64,000 bases of DNA, from the NCBI RefSeq assembly GCF_019351435.1, contig NZ_JAHWYN010000007.1, positions 1 through 64,000 of the forward strand, read 5' to 3'. Of this stretch, positions 53,553-62,529 are shown in pieces (position 1 is the stretch's first letter; each line of letters begins with the position of its first letter). Origin of the DNA: Flavobacterium taihuense (GTDB taxonomy: Bacteria > Bacteroidota > Bacteroidia > Flavobacteriales > Flavobacteriaceae). Under the pieces are notes generated by a model. The model made no database searches, had not been told where the DNA came from, and saw nothing but the letters and a program-made list of their open reading frames with translations. The position numbers and the translations under genes are program-made.

Positions 53553-54829
53553 TGAATAGCATTCCTACACCTATAACAAGAAACTCGAAATCCATTCTCA
53601 ATGCTGCCGTAATTGTAGCTGCGCTAGGGTATTTTGTTGACATTTACGATTTGTTACTTTTTGGAATTGTTCGTACCGATAGTCTCAAAGATCTTGGAAT
53701 AACAGGAGATGCCATTCGAAATCAAGGGGAATATCTTATCAGTATGCAAATGTTTGGTATGCTGTTCGGGGGAATTCTTTGGGGAGTTTTAGGAGATAAA
53801 AAGGGGCGAATATCCGTTTTGTTCGGTTCGATTTTACTTTATTCTGTAGCAAATATTGCCAACGGAATGGTAACTACTGTTGATGGCTATGCGTTTTGGA
53901 GATTGGTTGCAGGGATTGGGCTTGCAGGAGAATTAGGAGCTGGTATCACATTGGTTGCCGAATCCCTGCCCAAAGACAAACGCGGCTACGGAACCATGAT
54001 TGTAGCTTCAGTTGGAGTTTCAGGAGCAGTTGCGGCCTATTTAGTCTATCAAATTTTTCAGGACTGGCGTTTTTGCTATTATGCTGGTGGAGGTCTAGGT
54101 ATTTTGTTATTGTTTTTAAGAATCAGCATCGCCGAATCGGGGATGTTCAAGCAAGTACAACAAAGTGATGAAAAGAAAGGAGACTTTTTTTCTTTGTTTA
54201 CCAACTCCAAAAGATTTACAAAATACATTCAATGTATTCTGATTGGGATTCCACTTTGGTTTTTGGTTGGTGTTTTGATAACTTTTTCACCTGAATTTGC
54301 AAAAGCGCTTGGCGTACAGCAAGCCGAAACCATTGCCGCTGGAAAAGCTATTGCCTTTTGCTATACGGGTTTGGTCTTTGGAGACATAGCCAGCGGATTA
54401 TTGAGCCAATGGCTTAAAAGCAGGAAAAAAATCATGGGCTTGTTTTTAATTTTTAATCTAATCATGGTTTTTGTTTACTTAAATGCATACGGAATATCTG
54501 CAGCAACATTCTATTTGCTTTGCTTTACAATGGGATTCTCAGTTGGTTATTGGGTTCTATTTGTAACCATAGCTGCCGAACAATTTGGAACCAACATCAG
54601 AGCAACTGTAACAACCACTGTTCCTAATTTTGTGCGAGGTTCGCTTCCTTTGATTATTTTAATTTATAGTTTTTTTAGAGACAGTTTCTTTGACGGTGAT
54701 ATTCTCAAATCAGGAATGATTGTTGGCTCCCTATTGTCTATCGTTTCGTTATTGGCACTTAGGAAAATGAAAGAAACTTTTCATACCGACCTAGATTATA
54801 CCGAAAATAATAATGAAAATTTCATTTAA
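53552..54829 (+). CDS. MFS transporter, sugar/organic-acid type
   Basis: 425 residues with 12 predicted membrane segments. WGVLGDKKGRISVLFGSILLYS (motif A, G-x-x-x-D-K-x-G-R) and GELGAGITLVAESLPKDKRGYGTM are typical of the metabolite:proton symporter branch of the MFS. It is translationally coupled to the GNAT gene (one-base overlap). The substrate cannot be inferred. Confidence 0.92.
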   Translation: MNSIPTPITRNSKSILNAAVIVAALGYFVDIYDLLLFGIVRTDSLKDLGITGDAIRNQGEYLISMQMFGMLFGGILWGVLGDKKGRISVLFGSILLYSVANIANGMVTTVDGYAFWRLVAGIGLAGELGAGITLVAESLPKDKRGYGTMIVASVGVSGAVAAYLVYQIFQDWRFCYYAGGGLGILLLFLRISIAESGMFKQVQQSDEKKGDFFSLFTNSKRFTKYIQCILIGIPLWFLVGVLITFSPEFAKALGVQQAETIAAGKAIAFCYTGLVFGDIASGLLSQWLKSRKKIMGLFLIFNLIMVFVYLNAYGISAATFYLLCFTMGFSVGYWVLFVTIAAEQFGTNIRATVTTTVPNFVRGSLPLIILIYSFFRDSFFDGDILKSGMIVGSLLSIVSLLALRKMKETFHTDLDYTENNNENFI

Positions 54830-55023
54830 AAAAATGTCTTTATTGAAGCATATTTCGGAAATACATTATTCAAAAAAGCCTCCCTCCGAAACCTTGAAAA
54901 TTTAGTAGAGGTAATTCTGCATCTTTTTTTGAGCGCTAAATTAGAGTGCCTTCCAAAAAAATTTCAGAGTTACCAATTTTTATTTCAATTATATTTGAAT
55001 TATATTTGAATGAAATTTATACC

Positions 55024-56442
55024 ATGAAGATATTTTTCATCCTACTTTTTTTTCCCTTATTCCAAGCAGGATTTGCCCAATCGGCCGAAACGTATTTTGA
55101 AAAAATCAGAAATAACGAGGCCGAACTTACCGCTTTCTTTTCCCAAATGCCTAAAGGGGGTGATTTACACCACCATTATTCTGGTTCTATTTATGCTGAA
55201 CCATTATTAACTCACGCCATTTCCGAAGATTTTTATCTCAACACTCAAACCATGACTGTTAGCCAAGAAAAACAGAATGGAAGTGACTGGGTGTTATTTT
55301 CTACCTTGCAAAAAAATGGTGAATTGGATGTCTACAAACAAAAAATAATGCATAAATGGTCTGTCAAAGATTATAATAATGTTGACTACCCTTCGGATAA
55401 ATTATTTTTTGAATCCTTTATGAAGTTTGAACCTGCCACAAAAAATAATTTTGAAGCCGGTTTATTGGAACTAAAAAACAGGGCTATCAAAGAAAATGTA
55501 AGCTATATCGAAACCCAATTATCGACTATTCCCTGCGCCATAAAAACGGATGATTTAACTAAATACAACACTCATTTAAGAAAAATGATGGCTAACAAAA
55601 ATGAAAAAGCCGTTATGCAATCTTTAGATTCCTTGTATAACCTTTTCATTCAAAAAGAGGCTAAAAAATACGCCTCCGATTTTAATGTAAACTTCGTTGC
55701 CAAAATGCACGCAGCACTTAAAATAGATGACAATCAATTCACGATGCGCTACCAAAATTTTGTTTTGCGCTTCATGGAACCAGTTGATTTATTTAAAAAT
55801 CTAGTCGTTGCTTTTATGTCATCCGATAACAGTCTATTGATGGCTGGAGTAAATATTGTATCTCCCGAAGATGGTGAAACATCTATGAAAGATTATGGCT
55901 TGCACATGCTAATGTTCAAGTATTGCCACAGCCGTTTTCCTAAAGTTAAATATGCAATGCATGCCGGAGAACTTACCTTAGGACTTGTGCGCCCAGAAGA
56001 ATTATCTTGGCATATTAACGCCGCCGTTTATACCGCTGGTGCCAATAGAATTGGACATGGAGTTGATATTGCTTATGAAGAGAAAAGCTATGATTTAATG
56101 CGGTATATGGCTAAAAATAACATTCCGATCGAAATCAACCTGACTAGTAATGAGTTCATTTTGAAAATAAAAGAAAACCGCCATCCTATTCTATTGTACA
56201 AAGAATTTGGTGTACCCATCGTTATCAGTACTGATGATGCCGGAATATTACGAACCAATATGACTGAACAATATGTATTATTAGCCAAAAGATACAAAAC
56301 CATTTCCTATACCGATATCAAACAATTTGTGTACAATAGCATCAACTATAGTTTTATTCAAGATCCTGTATTGAAAAAACAATTAGTGCAGGATTTAGAC
56401 AATAGATTTAAGACTTTTGAGGCTAATTTTACGATGAAATAA
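55024..56442 (+). CDS. Secreted adenosine deaminase-like hydrolase
   Basis: 472 residues from ATG 55024, where the signal peptide MKIFFILLFFPLFQAGFAQ begins; an in-frame start 26 codons earlier is rejected because it would bury that signal. The complete metal-dependent deaminase set is present: His49 and His51 in LHHHYSG, HAGE (His313, Glu316), GHG (His345) and TDD (Asp404, Asp405). The long insertion between the HxH and HAGE motifs resembles the secreted ADA growth-factor group. It would deaminate adenosine or a related purine in the periplasm or outside. The protein may cooperate with purine-oxidising enzymes, but it is 9 kb from xdhC. Confidence 0.88.
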   Translation: MKIFFILLFFPLFQAGFAQSAETYFEKIRNNEAELTAFFSQMPKGGDLHHHYSGSIYAEPLLTHAISEDFYLNTQTMTVSQEKQNGSDWVLFSTLQKNGELDVYKQKIMHKWSVKDYNNVDYPSDKLFFESFMKFEPATKNNFEAGLLELKNRAIKENVSYIETQLSTIPCAIKTDDLTKYNTHLRKMMANKNEKAVMQSLDSLYNLFIQKEAKKYASDFNVNFVAKMHAALKIDDNQFTMRYQNFVLRFMEPVDLFKNLVVAFMSSDNSLLMAGVNIVSPEDGETSMKDYGLHMLMFKYCHSRFPKVKYAMHAGELTLGLVRPEELSWHINAAVYTAGANRIGHGVDIAYEEKSYDLMRYMAKNNIPIEINLTSNEFILKIKENRHPILLYKEFGVPIVISTDDAGILRTNMTEQYVLLAKRYKTISYTDIKQFVYNSINYSFIQDPVLKKQLVQDLDNRFKTFEANFTMK

Positions 56443-56699
56443 TTCGAATTAAAATAGCCTCTTTCAAAATTCAAGCAATTGAATTAAATCATTTAAAGCC
56501 AATTTTTGAACAGCAATTGCCTATCATCCTAATCAAACTCTTACATGATTTGTTTAAAAAAAGACAATTTGTGTTGATTTTAAAAAAATTTGAAAAATAT
56601 AACTTTTATTAAAAACAAAAGTTATATTTGAAAAATAAATAGTCCTTTGACTACTTTTTAAAAAAAAAATTAACCAAACCTTTTAACCAACAGATCAAA

Positions 56700-57674
56700 A
56701 TGAAGAAAACTACTTTAACTATTATTTCTTGTTTACTCACTTTTATCATGTATTCTCAAGAAGAAGAAATGCACAAGAAAATAGATTCCATTGAAAAAAC
56801 TTTCAGATATGAACATGGCTCCATTAATTTAAAAAATGGAATTGGAAAAATAAACATCCCAAATGGTTTTAAATATTTGAACCCAGTTCAGGCGGAAAGA
56901 GTTTTGGTTGACTTATGGGGAAATCCTAAAGGGGAGAATCTTACTTTAGGTTTATTATTACCAGAAAATCAAGGTGTAATGAGCCAAAACGGTTATGTTT
57001 TTAATATTCAATACGATGAAATTGGTCATGTTGAGGACGATGATGCAGATGATGTAGATTATGATGATTTGTTAGCCGAAATGCAAAAGGAAACAGTAGA
57101 AGAAAACAAAGAGAGACAAAAAGGAGGATATGATCCAGTAACAATTGTAGGGTGGGCGGCAAAACCGTTTTATGATAAAGACAGGAAAATATTGCATTGG
57201 GCCAAAGAAATAAAATTTGGAAAAAGTTCAATAAATACGCTAAACTATAATATTAGAATCTTGGGCAGAAAAGGAGTTTTGGTGTTAAATGCTATTGCAA
57301 CCGAAAATGAATTGCCTCTTGTACAAAAAGACATTAGTAAAGTACTTGATATTGTACAATTTAATGATGGCTATAAATACGAAGATTTTGATTCCAATGT
57401 GGATGAAGTTGCTGCTTGGACCATTGGAGGCCTTGTAGCTGGAAAGGTTTTAGCCAAAGTTGGCCTCTTTGCTGTTATTGCTAAATTTGGAAAACTAATT
57501 GTACTTGGTCTTTTAGGTTTCTTTGGTGCTTTCAAGAACAAAGTAAAAGGGTGGTTTTCTAAAAGAAAGAATACTGAAAATGAAGAAGAACCAAGAGAAC
57601 TGGAAGAACCATTAGCTCAAATTGAAGAAACAACAGAAATAGAAGAACCTGAAACTGTAGACAAAGGACTTTAA
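56700..57674 (+). CDS. DUF2167-family membrane protein
   Basis: 324 residues: signal peptide (about 1-19, ending YSQ), then the DUF2167 body with GKINIPNGFKYLNPVQAERVLVDLWGNP and GGYDPVTIVGWAAKPFYDKDRKILHWAKEIKFG. A hydrophobic region (about 243-280, AAWTIGGLVAGKVLAKVGLFAVIAKFGKLIVLGLLGFFG) is followed by a Lys-rich and then a Glu-rich C-terminal tail. It is exported and then anchored by the C-terminal segment. The family function is unknown. The gene is monocistronic, with its own terminator. Confidence 0.88.
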   Translation: MKKTTLTIISCLLTFIMYSQEEEMHKKIDSIEKTFRYEHGSINLKNGIGKINIPNGFKYLNPVQAERVLVDLWGNPKGENLTLGLLLPENQGVMSQNGYVFNIQYDEIGHVEDDDADDVDYDDLLAEMQKETVEENKERQKGGYDPVTIVGWAAKPFYDKDRKILHWAKEIKFGKSSINTLNYNIRILGRKGVLVLNAIATENELPLVQKDISKVLDIVQFNDGYKYEDFDSNVDEVAAWTIGGLVAGKVLAKVGLFAVIAKFGKLIVLGLLGFFGAFKNKVKGWFSKRKNTENEEEPRELEEPLAQIEETTEIEEPETVDKGL

Positions 57675-57704
57675 CAAATATCCATTTTATTCAAAACAAT
57701 TATG

Positions 57705-57722
57705 AGCCCCTATTTTGGGGCT
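57705..57722 (+). terminator. Intrinsic terminator after the DUF2167 gene
   Basis: AGCCCC (57705-57710) pairs with GGGGCT (57717-57722) around TATTTT and is followed by seven T. Confidence 0.88.
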
Positions 57723-57827
57723 TTTTTTCATAAAAAACAATGCTTAAAATTAAAATTTAAGACTCTCCCAATTTTAAATTCCCATTATAATGTCTAATTT
57801 CACCAAATATGATTTTCTACATTCAAT

Positions 57828-59078
57828 ATGCACAAAATGAAACATTGGGACATTCTTTTATCCAATCAAGTTGATAAAAAAACCTTTATCGATACTATAT
57901 TATCAGGAGAAATTCAAGGAGAATTATCCGTGTTTAATATGCTAAGCGGAATTCTGTATTCGGACATTTCCATTCAAAAATTAATCGAAGAAGAATACCA
58001 ACATGATTCGATTAAAGCTACAAAAGAACCCCACCGAAACTTACGTAGTTTTTCATCTGGAGAACGAAAAAAAGAGTTTTTAAAGTATTGTCTTAAACAA
58101 AATCCGGATTATATCATTCTGGACAATCCTTTGGATCATCTGGATCAAAATTCCCGAATTGAAGTAACAATCGCAATCGAAAATATTTCAAATTCAGTAC
58201 GCATTATTCAATTGGTTAATCGAACTGCCGATTTGCTTTCTTTTATTACAAATAAAGCAATCATAAAGGATAATTCGTTTGAATTGAAAAACATAAATGC
58301 AATCGAAAATAATTTGTTTGAAAACGACAGCTATAAAATACCCATTCACAAAGAAATTTTCAATGATCGTGTTCTTGTAAAAATGAACGCTATATCCGTT
58401 AGCTATGATGAAAAACCAATTATCGACTCCCTTTCTTGGACGATAAAACAAGGAGAATTCTGGCAACTTATTGGGCCTAATGGTTCTGGAAAGAGCACCC
58501 TATTATCGCTAATTTCTGGAGATAACACTAAAGCTTATGGACAAGATATAGAACTCTTTGGCAGAAAAAAAGGAAGCGGGGAAAGCATCTGGGAAATCAA
58601 AAAACAAATTGGTATTTTCAACACTTCCATGACCGATTTATTTAACAAAAGTTACAGCTTGGAAGAAATGATCCTCTCTGGTTTCTTTGATTCCATCGGA
58701 TTATACACTAAACCTACAACATTACAGCGAAGAATCGTTGCACAATGGCTGGAAGTAATTGAAATGAGCCATCTGAAAAACAAAATTTTCAATCGCCTTT
58801 CTGTAGGTCAACAAAGAGTAGCACTTATCACTCGTGCAGTTATCAAACATCCTCCTTTATTAATTCTAGACGAACCTGTTGAAGGACTAGATGATCATAA
58901 CGTAGCCATGGTCATACAACTAATAAATACGATTAGAAAAGAAACAAACATTACAATTCTATTTGTTTCTCATCGAGTGGAGCCTAATCTTTCTCCAAAT
59001 TTTGTTTTGGAATTAACCCCAAGCCAAACAGGTTCTAAGGGAGTGATAAAACATCATTTAGGAACTGAAATAAAGTAA
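57828..59078 (+). CDS. ModF-like double ABC ATPase with degenerate first half
   Basis: 416 residues, two ABC ATPase domains in one soluble chain. The second is intact: Walker A GPNGSGKS (216-223), signature LSVGQQR (near 324) and Walker B LLILDEPVEGLD (near 345). The first retains a signature (SFSSGERKK) and a Walker B-like YIILDNPLDHLD, with Asn for the catalytic Glu, but its Walker A is lost (LSNQVDKKTF in place of the P-loop). This is the layout of ModF/PhrA, which is linked to molybdate uptake genes in E. coli but of unclear role. No membrane partner is adjacent. An ATG three codons downstream is an alternative start. Confidence 0.82.
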   Translation: MHKMKHWDILLSNQVDKKTFIDTILSGEIQGELSVFNMLSGILYSDISIQKLIEEEYQHDSIKATKEPHRNLRSFSSGERKKEFLKYCLKQNPDYIILDNPLDHLDQNSRIEVTIAIENISNSVRIIQLVNRTADLLSFITNKAIIKDNSFELKNINAIENNLFENDSYKIPIHKEIFNDRVLVKMNAISVSYDEKPIIDSLSWTIKQGEFWQLIGPNGSGKSTLLSLISGDNTKAYGQDIELFGRKKGSGESIWEIKKQIGIFNTSMTDLFNKSYSLEEMILSGFFDSIGLYTKPTTLQRRIVAQWLEVIEMSHLKNKIFNRLSVGQQRVALITRAVIKHPPLLILDEPVEGLDDHNVAMVIQLINTIRKETNITILFVSHRVEPNLSPNFVLELTPSQTGSKGVIKHHLGTEIK

Positions 59079-59089
59079 CCGTAATTCAT

Positions 59090-59120
59090 AAAAAAGCCCC
59101 GCAAAATGCGGGGCTTTTTT
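59090..59120. terminator. Bidirectional terminator
   Basis: AAAAAAGCCCCGCA (59090-59103) pairs perfectly with TGCGGGGCTTTTTT (59107-59120) around a 3-base loop. It serves both the ABC gene and the convergent rluD gene. Confidence 0.95.
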
Positions 59121-59129
59121 ATTCTATCT

Positions 59130-60170
59130 TTAATCTTCTTCGGCATGATGTGATTTGGAATAACCTCTCCATTTTTCGATACAATCCTTAAAATCCTGAG
59201 GCAATTCGGTGTCAAAACGCATCATTTCTCCAGTATTTGGATGTACAAAACCAAGTGTTTTGGCGTGCAATGCCTGACGTGGCAATGCTTTGAAACAATT
59301 CTCAATAAACTGTTTGTATTTCGTAAACGTAGTTCCTTTCAAAATCAAGTGACCACCATAACGCTCATCATTAAAAAGCGGATGACCAATATGTTTCAAG
59401 TGTGCCCGAATCTGGTGTGTTCTTCCTGTTTCTAATCGGCATGAAATCAATGTCACATACCCAAAACGTTCCAAAACCTTATAATGGGTTATGGCAGGCT
59501 TACCTATTTCAGGATCAGCAAAAACAGCCATTTGCATGCGATCTTTCAAGTGTCGCGCCAAGTTCCCTTCAATAGTTCCTTGTTCTTGAGCTACATTTCC
59601 CCAAACTAAAGCAATATATTCTCTTTCGGAGGTTTTGGCTTCAAATTGCTTGGCCAAATGCGTCATAGCAGCTTCGGTTTTGGCAATAACCAATAAGCCT
59701 GAAGTGTCTTTATCAATTCTATGAACCAATCCTGGACGCTCACTGCTGTTCATTGGCAAATTCTCAAAATGAAATGCAAGCGCATTCACTAGGGTTCCTG
59801 TATAATTTCCGTGCCCCGGATGCACTACCAATCCCGGCGGTTTATTGATTAGCAAAAGTGCATCATCTTCATAAACAATCTCTAACGGAATATCCTCTGG
59901 ATCAACCCTGTTTTCAAAAGGAGGATGTGACAGCATTACCTGAACAACGTCAAAAGGCTTTACTTTATAATTCGACTTTACCGTAGCATCATTCACAAAA
60001 ATATTCCCTTCGGTGGCTGCGTTCTGAATTTTATTACGAGTGGCATTTGGAATCAAACCCATCAAGTATTTATCTATTCTCAAAATCGCTTGACCCTTGG
60101 GAACCTCAAATTTGTAATGTTCAAATAATTCTTCGTCTAAATCTTCTATTGGTTCACTATTATTGTTCAT
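59130..60170 (-). CDS. rluD: RluD-type 23S rRNA pseudouridine synthase
   Basis: 346 residues. An N-terminal S4 RNA-binding domain (about 28-75, ILRIDKYLMGLIPNATRNKIQNA) is followed by the RluA-family catalytic domain with HRIDKDTSG (catalytic Asp153), ALVWG, RLETGRTHQIRAHLKHIGHPLFNDERYGG and KTLGFVHP. It is expected to modify helix 69 of 23S rRNA by analogy with RluD; among RluA-family enzymes the exact sites cannot be fixed from sequence alone. Its start overlaps the PASTA gene by 11 bases, so the two form one transcript. Confidence 0.93.
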   Translation of the reverse strand: MNNNSEPIEDLDEELFEHYKFEVPKGQAILRIDKYLMGLIPNATRNKIQNAATEGNIFVNDATVKSNYKVKPFDVVQVMLSHPPFENRVDPEDIPLEIVYEDDALLLINKPPGLVVHPGHGNYTGTLVNALAFHFENLPMNSSERPGLVHRIDKDTSGLLVIAKTEAAMTHLAKQFEAKTSEREYIALVWGNVAQEQGTIEGNLARHLKDRMQMAVFADPEIGKPAITHYKVLERFGYVTLISCRLETGRTHQIRAHLKHIGHPLFNDERYGGHLILKGTTFTKYKQFIENCFKALPRQALHAKTLGFVHPNTGEMMRFDTELPQDFKDCIEKWRGYSKSHHAEED

Positions 60171-60780
60171 TTGTTGGTGTTTGTTCTTGTGTTGAAGCAG
60201 CTGAACTGTCCACTACTTCTTCTTGATAACTCTCTTTTCCATCGCCCAAAACCAAATCAATTTTAGAGGCTTTCAATACTCTGTCTCCTACTTTCAAATT
60301 TCTGCCTTTATAACGCATTTCCAATACCATATCTTTACCTAAATTAGGCACATACGTAATTGTTCCTGCTTCAAGTCCCAACGCCTTAAGTGTTGGCACT
60401 GCCTCACGATATGTTTTATCAATTAAATCTGGAATTCGAACAGACGAAAACCCAGATGAATTAATCTTAATATATACTTTTCTACCTACTTTTACTTTTG
60501 TACCTGGCATCGGATCCTGCTCTACTACACTGTATTTTGGAAAATCACCTCGAAAATCAACACTATCCAAAAGTTCATAATCCAAATCCAATTCATCCAG
60601 CTTATCTTCCACTTGTTCTTCAGTCAATTTTCTCAAATCGGGAACGGTTATTTCATGACCATGATCGGTTGTAAAAGTCAACCAATGCATGAATAAATAA
60701 CCCAAAACTGCAATAATAGCAAGTGCAATAGCCACTTGTCCAAAAAATACACGACTCGTAAGATATTTTTTTAAGCTCAT
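60160..60780 (-). CDS. PASTA-domain membrane protein
   Basis: 206 residues from the ATG at 60780; a start 7 codons upstream is possible. One membrane segment (about 11-34, VFFGQVAIALAIIAVLGYLFMHWL) is followed by two PASTA domains (about 44-110, ITVPDLRKLTEEQVEDKLDELDLDYELL; and 113-180, VRIPDLIDKTYREAVPTLKALGLEAGT) and a Ser/Thr/Gln-rich tail. PASTA domains bind peptidoglycan fragments, but there is no kinase or transpeptidase domain here. It forms an operon with rluD and is divergent from D-Ala-D-Ala ligase, so a cell-wall role is plausible. Confidence 0.9.
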   Translation of the reverse strand: MSLKKYLTSRVFFGQVAIALAIIAVLGYLFMHWLTFTTDHGHEITVPDLRKLTEEQVEDKLDELDLDYELLDSVDFRGDFPKYSVVEQDPMPGTKVKVGRKVYIKINSSGFSSVRIPDLIDKTYREAVPTLKALGLEAGTITYVPNLGKDMVLEMRYKGRNLKVGDRVLKASKIDLVLGDGKESYQEEVVDSSAASTQEQTPTNEQ

Positions 60781-60861
60781 AAATATTTTTATTTCCCGCA
60801 AAGATAAACCTATTTCGTTTCAAAAAAAATGATAATTTTGTTTAGAATACGTTTAATCGGC

Positions 60862-60887
60862 TAATCGGTTAAACGTTTAACCGATTA
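60862..60887. promoter_or_regulatory. 26-bp perfect palindrome just upstream of ddl
   Basis: TAATCGGTTAAAC (60862-60874) is followed directly by its exact reverse complement (to 60887). GTTTAATCGG at 60851-60860 is in turn the reverse complement of 60881-60890, so a second, offset pairing is possible. The palindrome ends 10 bases before the ddl ATG in the divergent PASTA/ddl interval, where it could be an operator or an mRNA hairpin limiting ddl translation. Confidence 0.7.
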
Positions 60888-60897
60888 AACTTATAAA

Positions 60898-61869
60898 ATG
60901 AAAAACATTGCCATCATCATGGGCGGCTATTCAAGCGAATACAAGATCTCACTTATTAGCGGAAACGTAGTTTACCAATTCTTGGACAAAAACAAATACA
61001 AAGCCTTCCGCATCCACATTTTTAAAGAAAAATGGGTGTATGTAGACGCAAATGATGCCGAATTCCCTATTGACAGAAATGATTTTTCGGTAAACATAAA
61101 CGGAGCCAAACAAACTTTTGATTGTGTTTTCAATGCCATTCACGGAACACCAGGTGAAGACGGACTGATGCAAGCTTATTTCGAATTATTAAACATTCCG
61201 CAAACCGCCTGCGATTATTACCAAGCCGCATTAACATTTAATAAACGTGATTTATTATCGGTATTAAAACCATACGGAATCAAAACAGCCGCTTCCTATT
61301 ACCTAAACAAAGGGGACATTATCAAGACGGACGAAATTGTACAAAAATTAGGTTTGCCTTGTTTTGTAAAACCCAACAAAGCCGGCTCAAGCTTTGGGAT
61401 TTCAAAAGTAAAAACCGTTGCCGAATTGCCAATTGCCATTGAAGTAGCCTACAAAGAAGACAATGAAATAATCATAGAAAGTTTCCTTGACGGTATCGAA
61501 GTTTCAGTTGGAGTCATCAACTATAAGGGAGAAATAATTGTTTTGCCTATCACCGAGATTGTTTCCGAAAATGATTTCTTTGATTATGAAGCCAAATACG
61601 AAGGAAAATCACAGGAAATAACTCCTGCCAGAATCTCCGAAGAAATGACTCAAAAAGTAAGTGAAGCAGCAAAACGTGCCTACGAAGTACTCAAAATGAA
61701 AGGATTCTCCAGAAGCGAATTCATCTTTGTAGATGGCGAACCGCACATGCTCGAAATGAACACTATTCCTGGTCTTACCACCGAAAGTTTAATCCCGCAA
61801 CAAGCCAAGGCAGCTGGAATTTCTCTGGAAGATTTATTCACAAACGCTATTGAGTTAACACTTAATTAA
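60898..61869 (+). CDS. ddl: D-alanine--D-alanine ligase
   Basis: 323 residues with ATP-grasp layout: MKNIAIIMGGYSSEYKISLISG at the start (dipeptide-binding region), HGTPGEDGLMQAYFELL, PCFVKPNKAGSSFGISKV (ATP-binding Lys), ESFLDGIEVSVGV and a metal-binding end around LEMNTIPGLTTESLIPQQ. It makes the D-Ala-D-Ala dipeptide for peptidoglycan. It stands directly behind a 26-base palindrome. Confidence 0.96.
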   Translation: MKNIAIIMGGYSSEYKISLISGNVVYQFLDKNKYKAFRIHIFKEKWVYVDANDAEFPIDRNDFSVNINGAKQTFDCVFNAIHGTPGEDGLMQAYFELLNIPQTACDYYQAALTFNKRDLLSVLKPYGIKTAASYYLNKGDIIKTDEIVQKLGLPCFVKPNKAGSSFGISKVKTVAELPIAIEVAYKEDNEIIIESFLDGIEVSVGVINYKGEIIVLPITEIVSENDFFDYEAKYEGKSQEITPARISEEMTQKVSEAAKRAYEVLKMKGFSRSEFIFVDGEPHMLEMNTIPGLTTESLIPQQAKAAGISLEDLFTNAIELTLN

Positions 61870-61945
61870 GTTGCTAAGCAGCTAGGAATCTAAGACACTA
61901 AGTTCATAGAGCCCTAGCTACTTAGAATCTTAGAATCTTAAAACA

Positions 61946-62518
61946 ATGAATAAAACCAGAATCGAAGCCTTTAGCGATGGTGTATTAGCCATTATCATTA
62001 CCATAATGGTTCTAGAAATAAAAGCACCAGAAAAAGATAGTTTTGAATCTTTGAATCATTTGATCCCAGTTTTCTTAAGTTATGTTCTGAGTTTCATTTA
62101 CGTCGGGATCTATTGGAACAACCATCATCATATGTTTCAAGTGGTTAAAAAAGTGAATGGTTCTATTTTGTGGGGCAATCTTTTTTTACTCTTTTGGCTG
62201 TCCTTGATCCCGTTTGCAACAAGTTGGATCGGAGAACATCATTTTGCTGCAACACCTATGAGTATTTATGGTTTTGTTTTATTGATGTGCGCTATTGCTT
62301 ATAATTTGCTCCAAAATAAAATCATAAAATTAGAAGGCAAAGATTCGATTTTGCACCGCGCAGTCGAGAAGGACTTAAAAGGTAAAATATCAGCATTAGC
62401 GTATCTTTTGGCAATTCCCTTAGCTTTTGTCTCGCCTTGGATTTCTGGTTTACTTTATATTGCAGTAGCGATGCTCTGGATTATTCCAGATTCAAGAATT
62501 GAAAAACAACTAAACTAA
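61946..62518 (+). CDS. TMEM175-family potassium channel subunit
   Basis: 190 residues with about six membrane segments and the family signature FSDG (9-12) in RIEAFSDGVLAIIITIMVLEIK. Bacterial TMEM175 proteins assemble as tetramers of one such repeat and conduct K+. The segment SYVLSFIYVGIYWNNHHHMF is the usual second helix with a His-rich loop. The 76-base gap from ddl is filled with short TTAGAATC-type repeats (61865-61945). Channel function is inferred from family. Confidence 0.9.
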   Translation: MNKTRIEAFSDGVLAIIITIMVLEIKAPEKDSFESLNHLIPVFLSYVLSFIYVGIYWNNHHHMFQVVKKVNGSILWGNLFLLFWLSLIPFATSWIGEHHFAATPMSIYGFVLLMCAIAYNLLQNKIIKLEGKDSILHRAVEKDLKGKISALAYLLAIPLAFVSPWISGLLYIAVAMLWIIPDSRIEKQLN

Positions 62519-62529
62519 ATTGAAATGAA

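Noticed and set aside
53896-54168. 90-codon plus-strand frame inside the MFS gene at 53552
   Set aside because: A shifted-frame shadow of the transporter, with Trp/Cys/Arg-rich composition and no plausible start context.
60898-61869. Vancomycin-resistance type ligase
   Set aside because: The gene is a single housekeeping-type ddl without vanH, vanX or a sensor pair nearby. Nothing indicates D-Ala-D-Lac activity.
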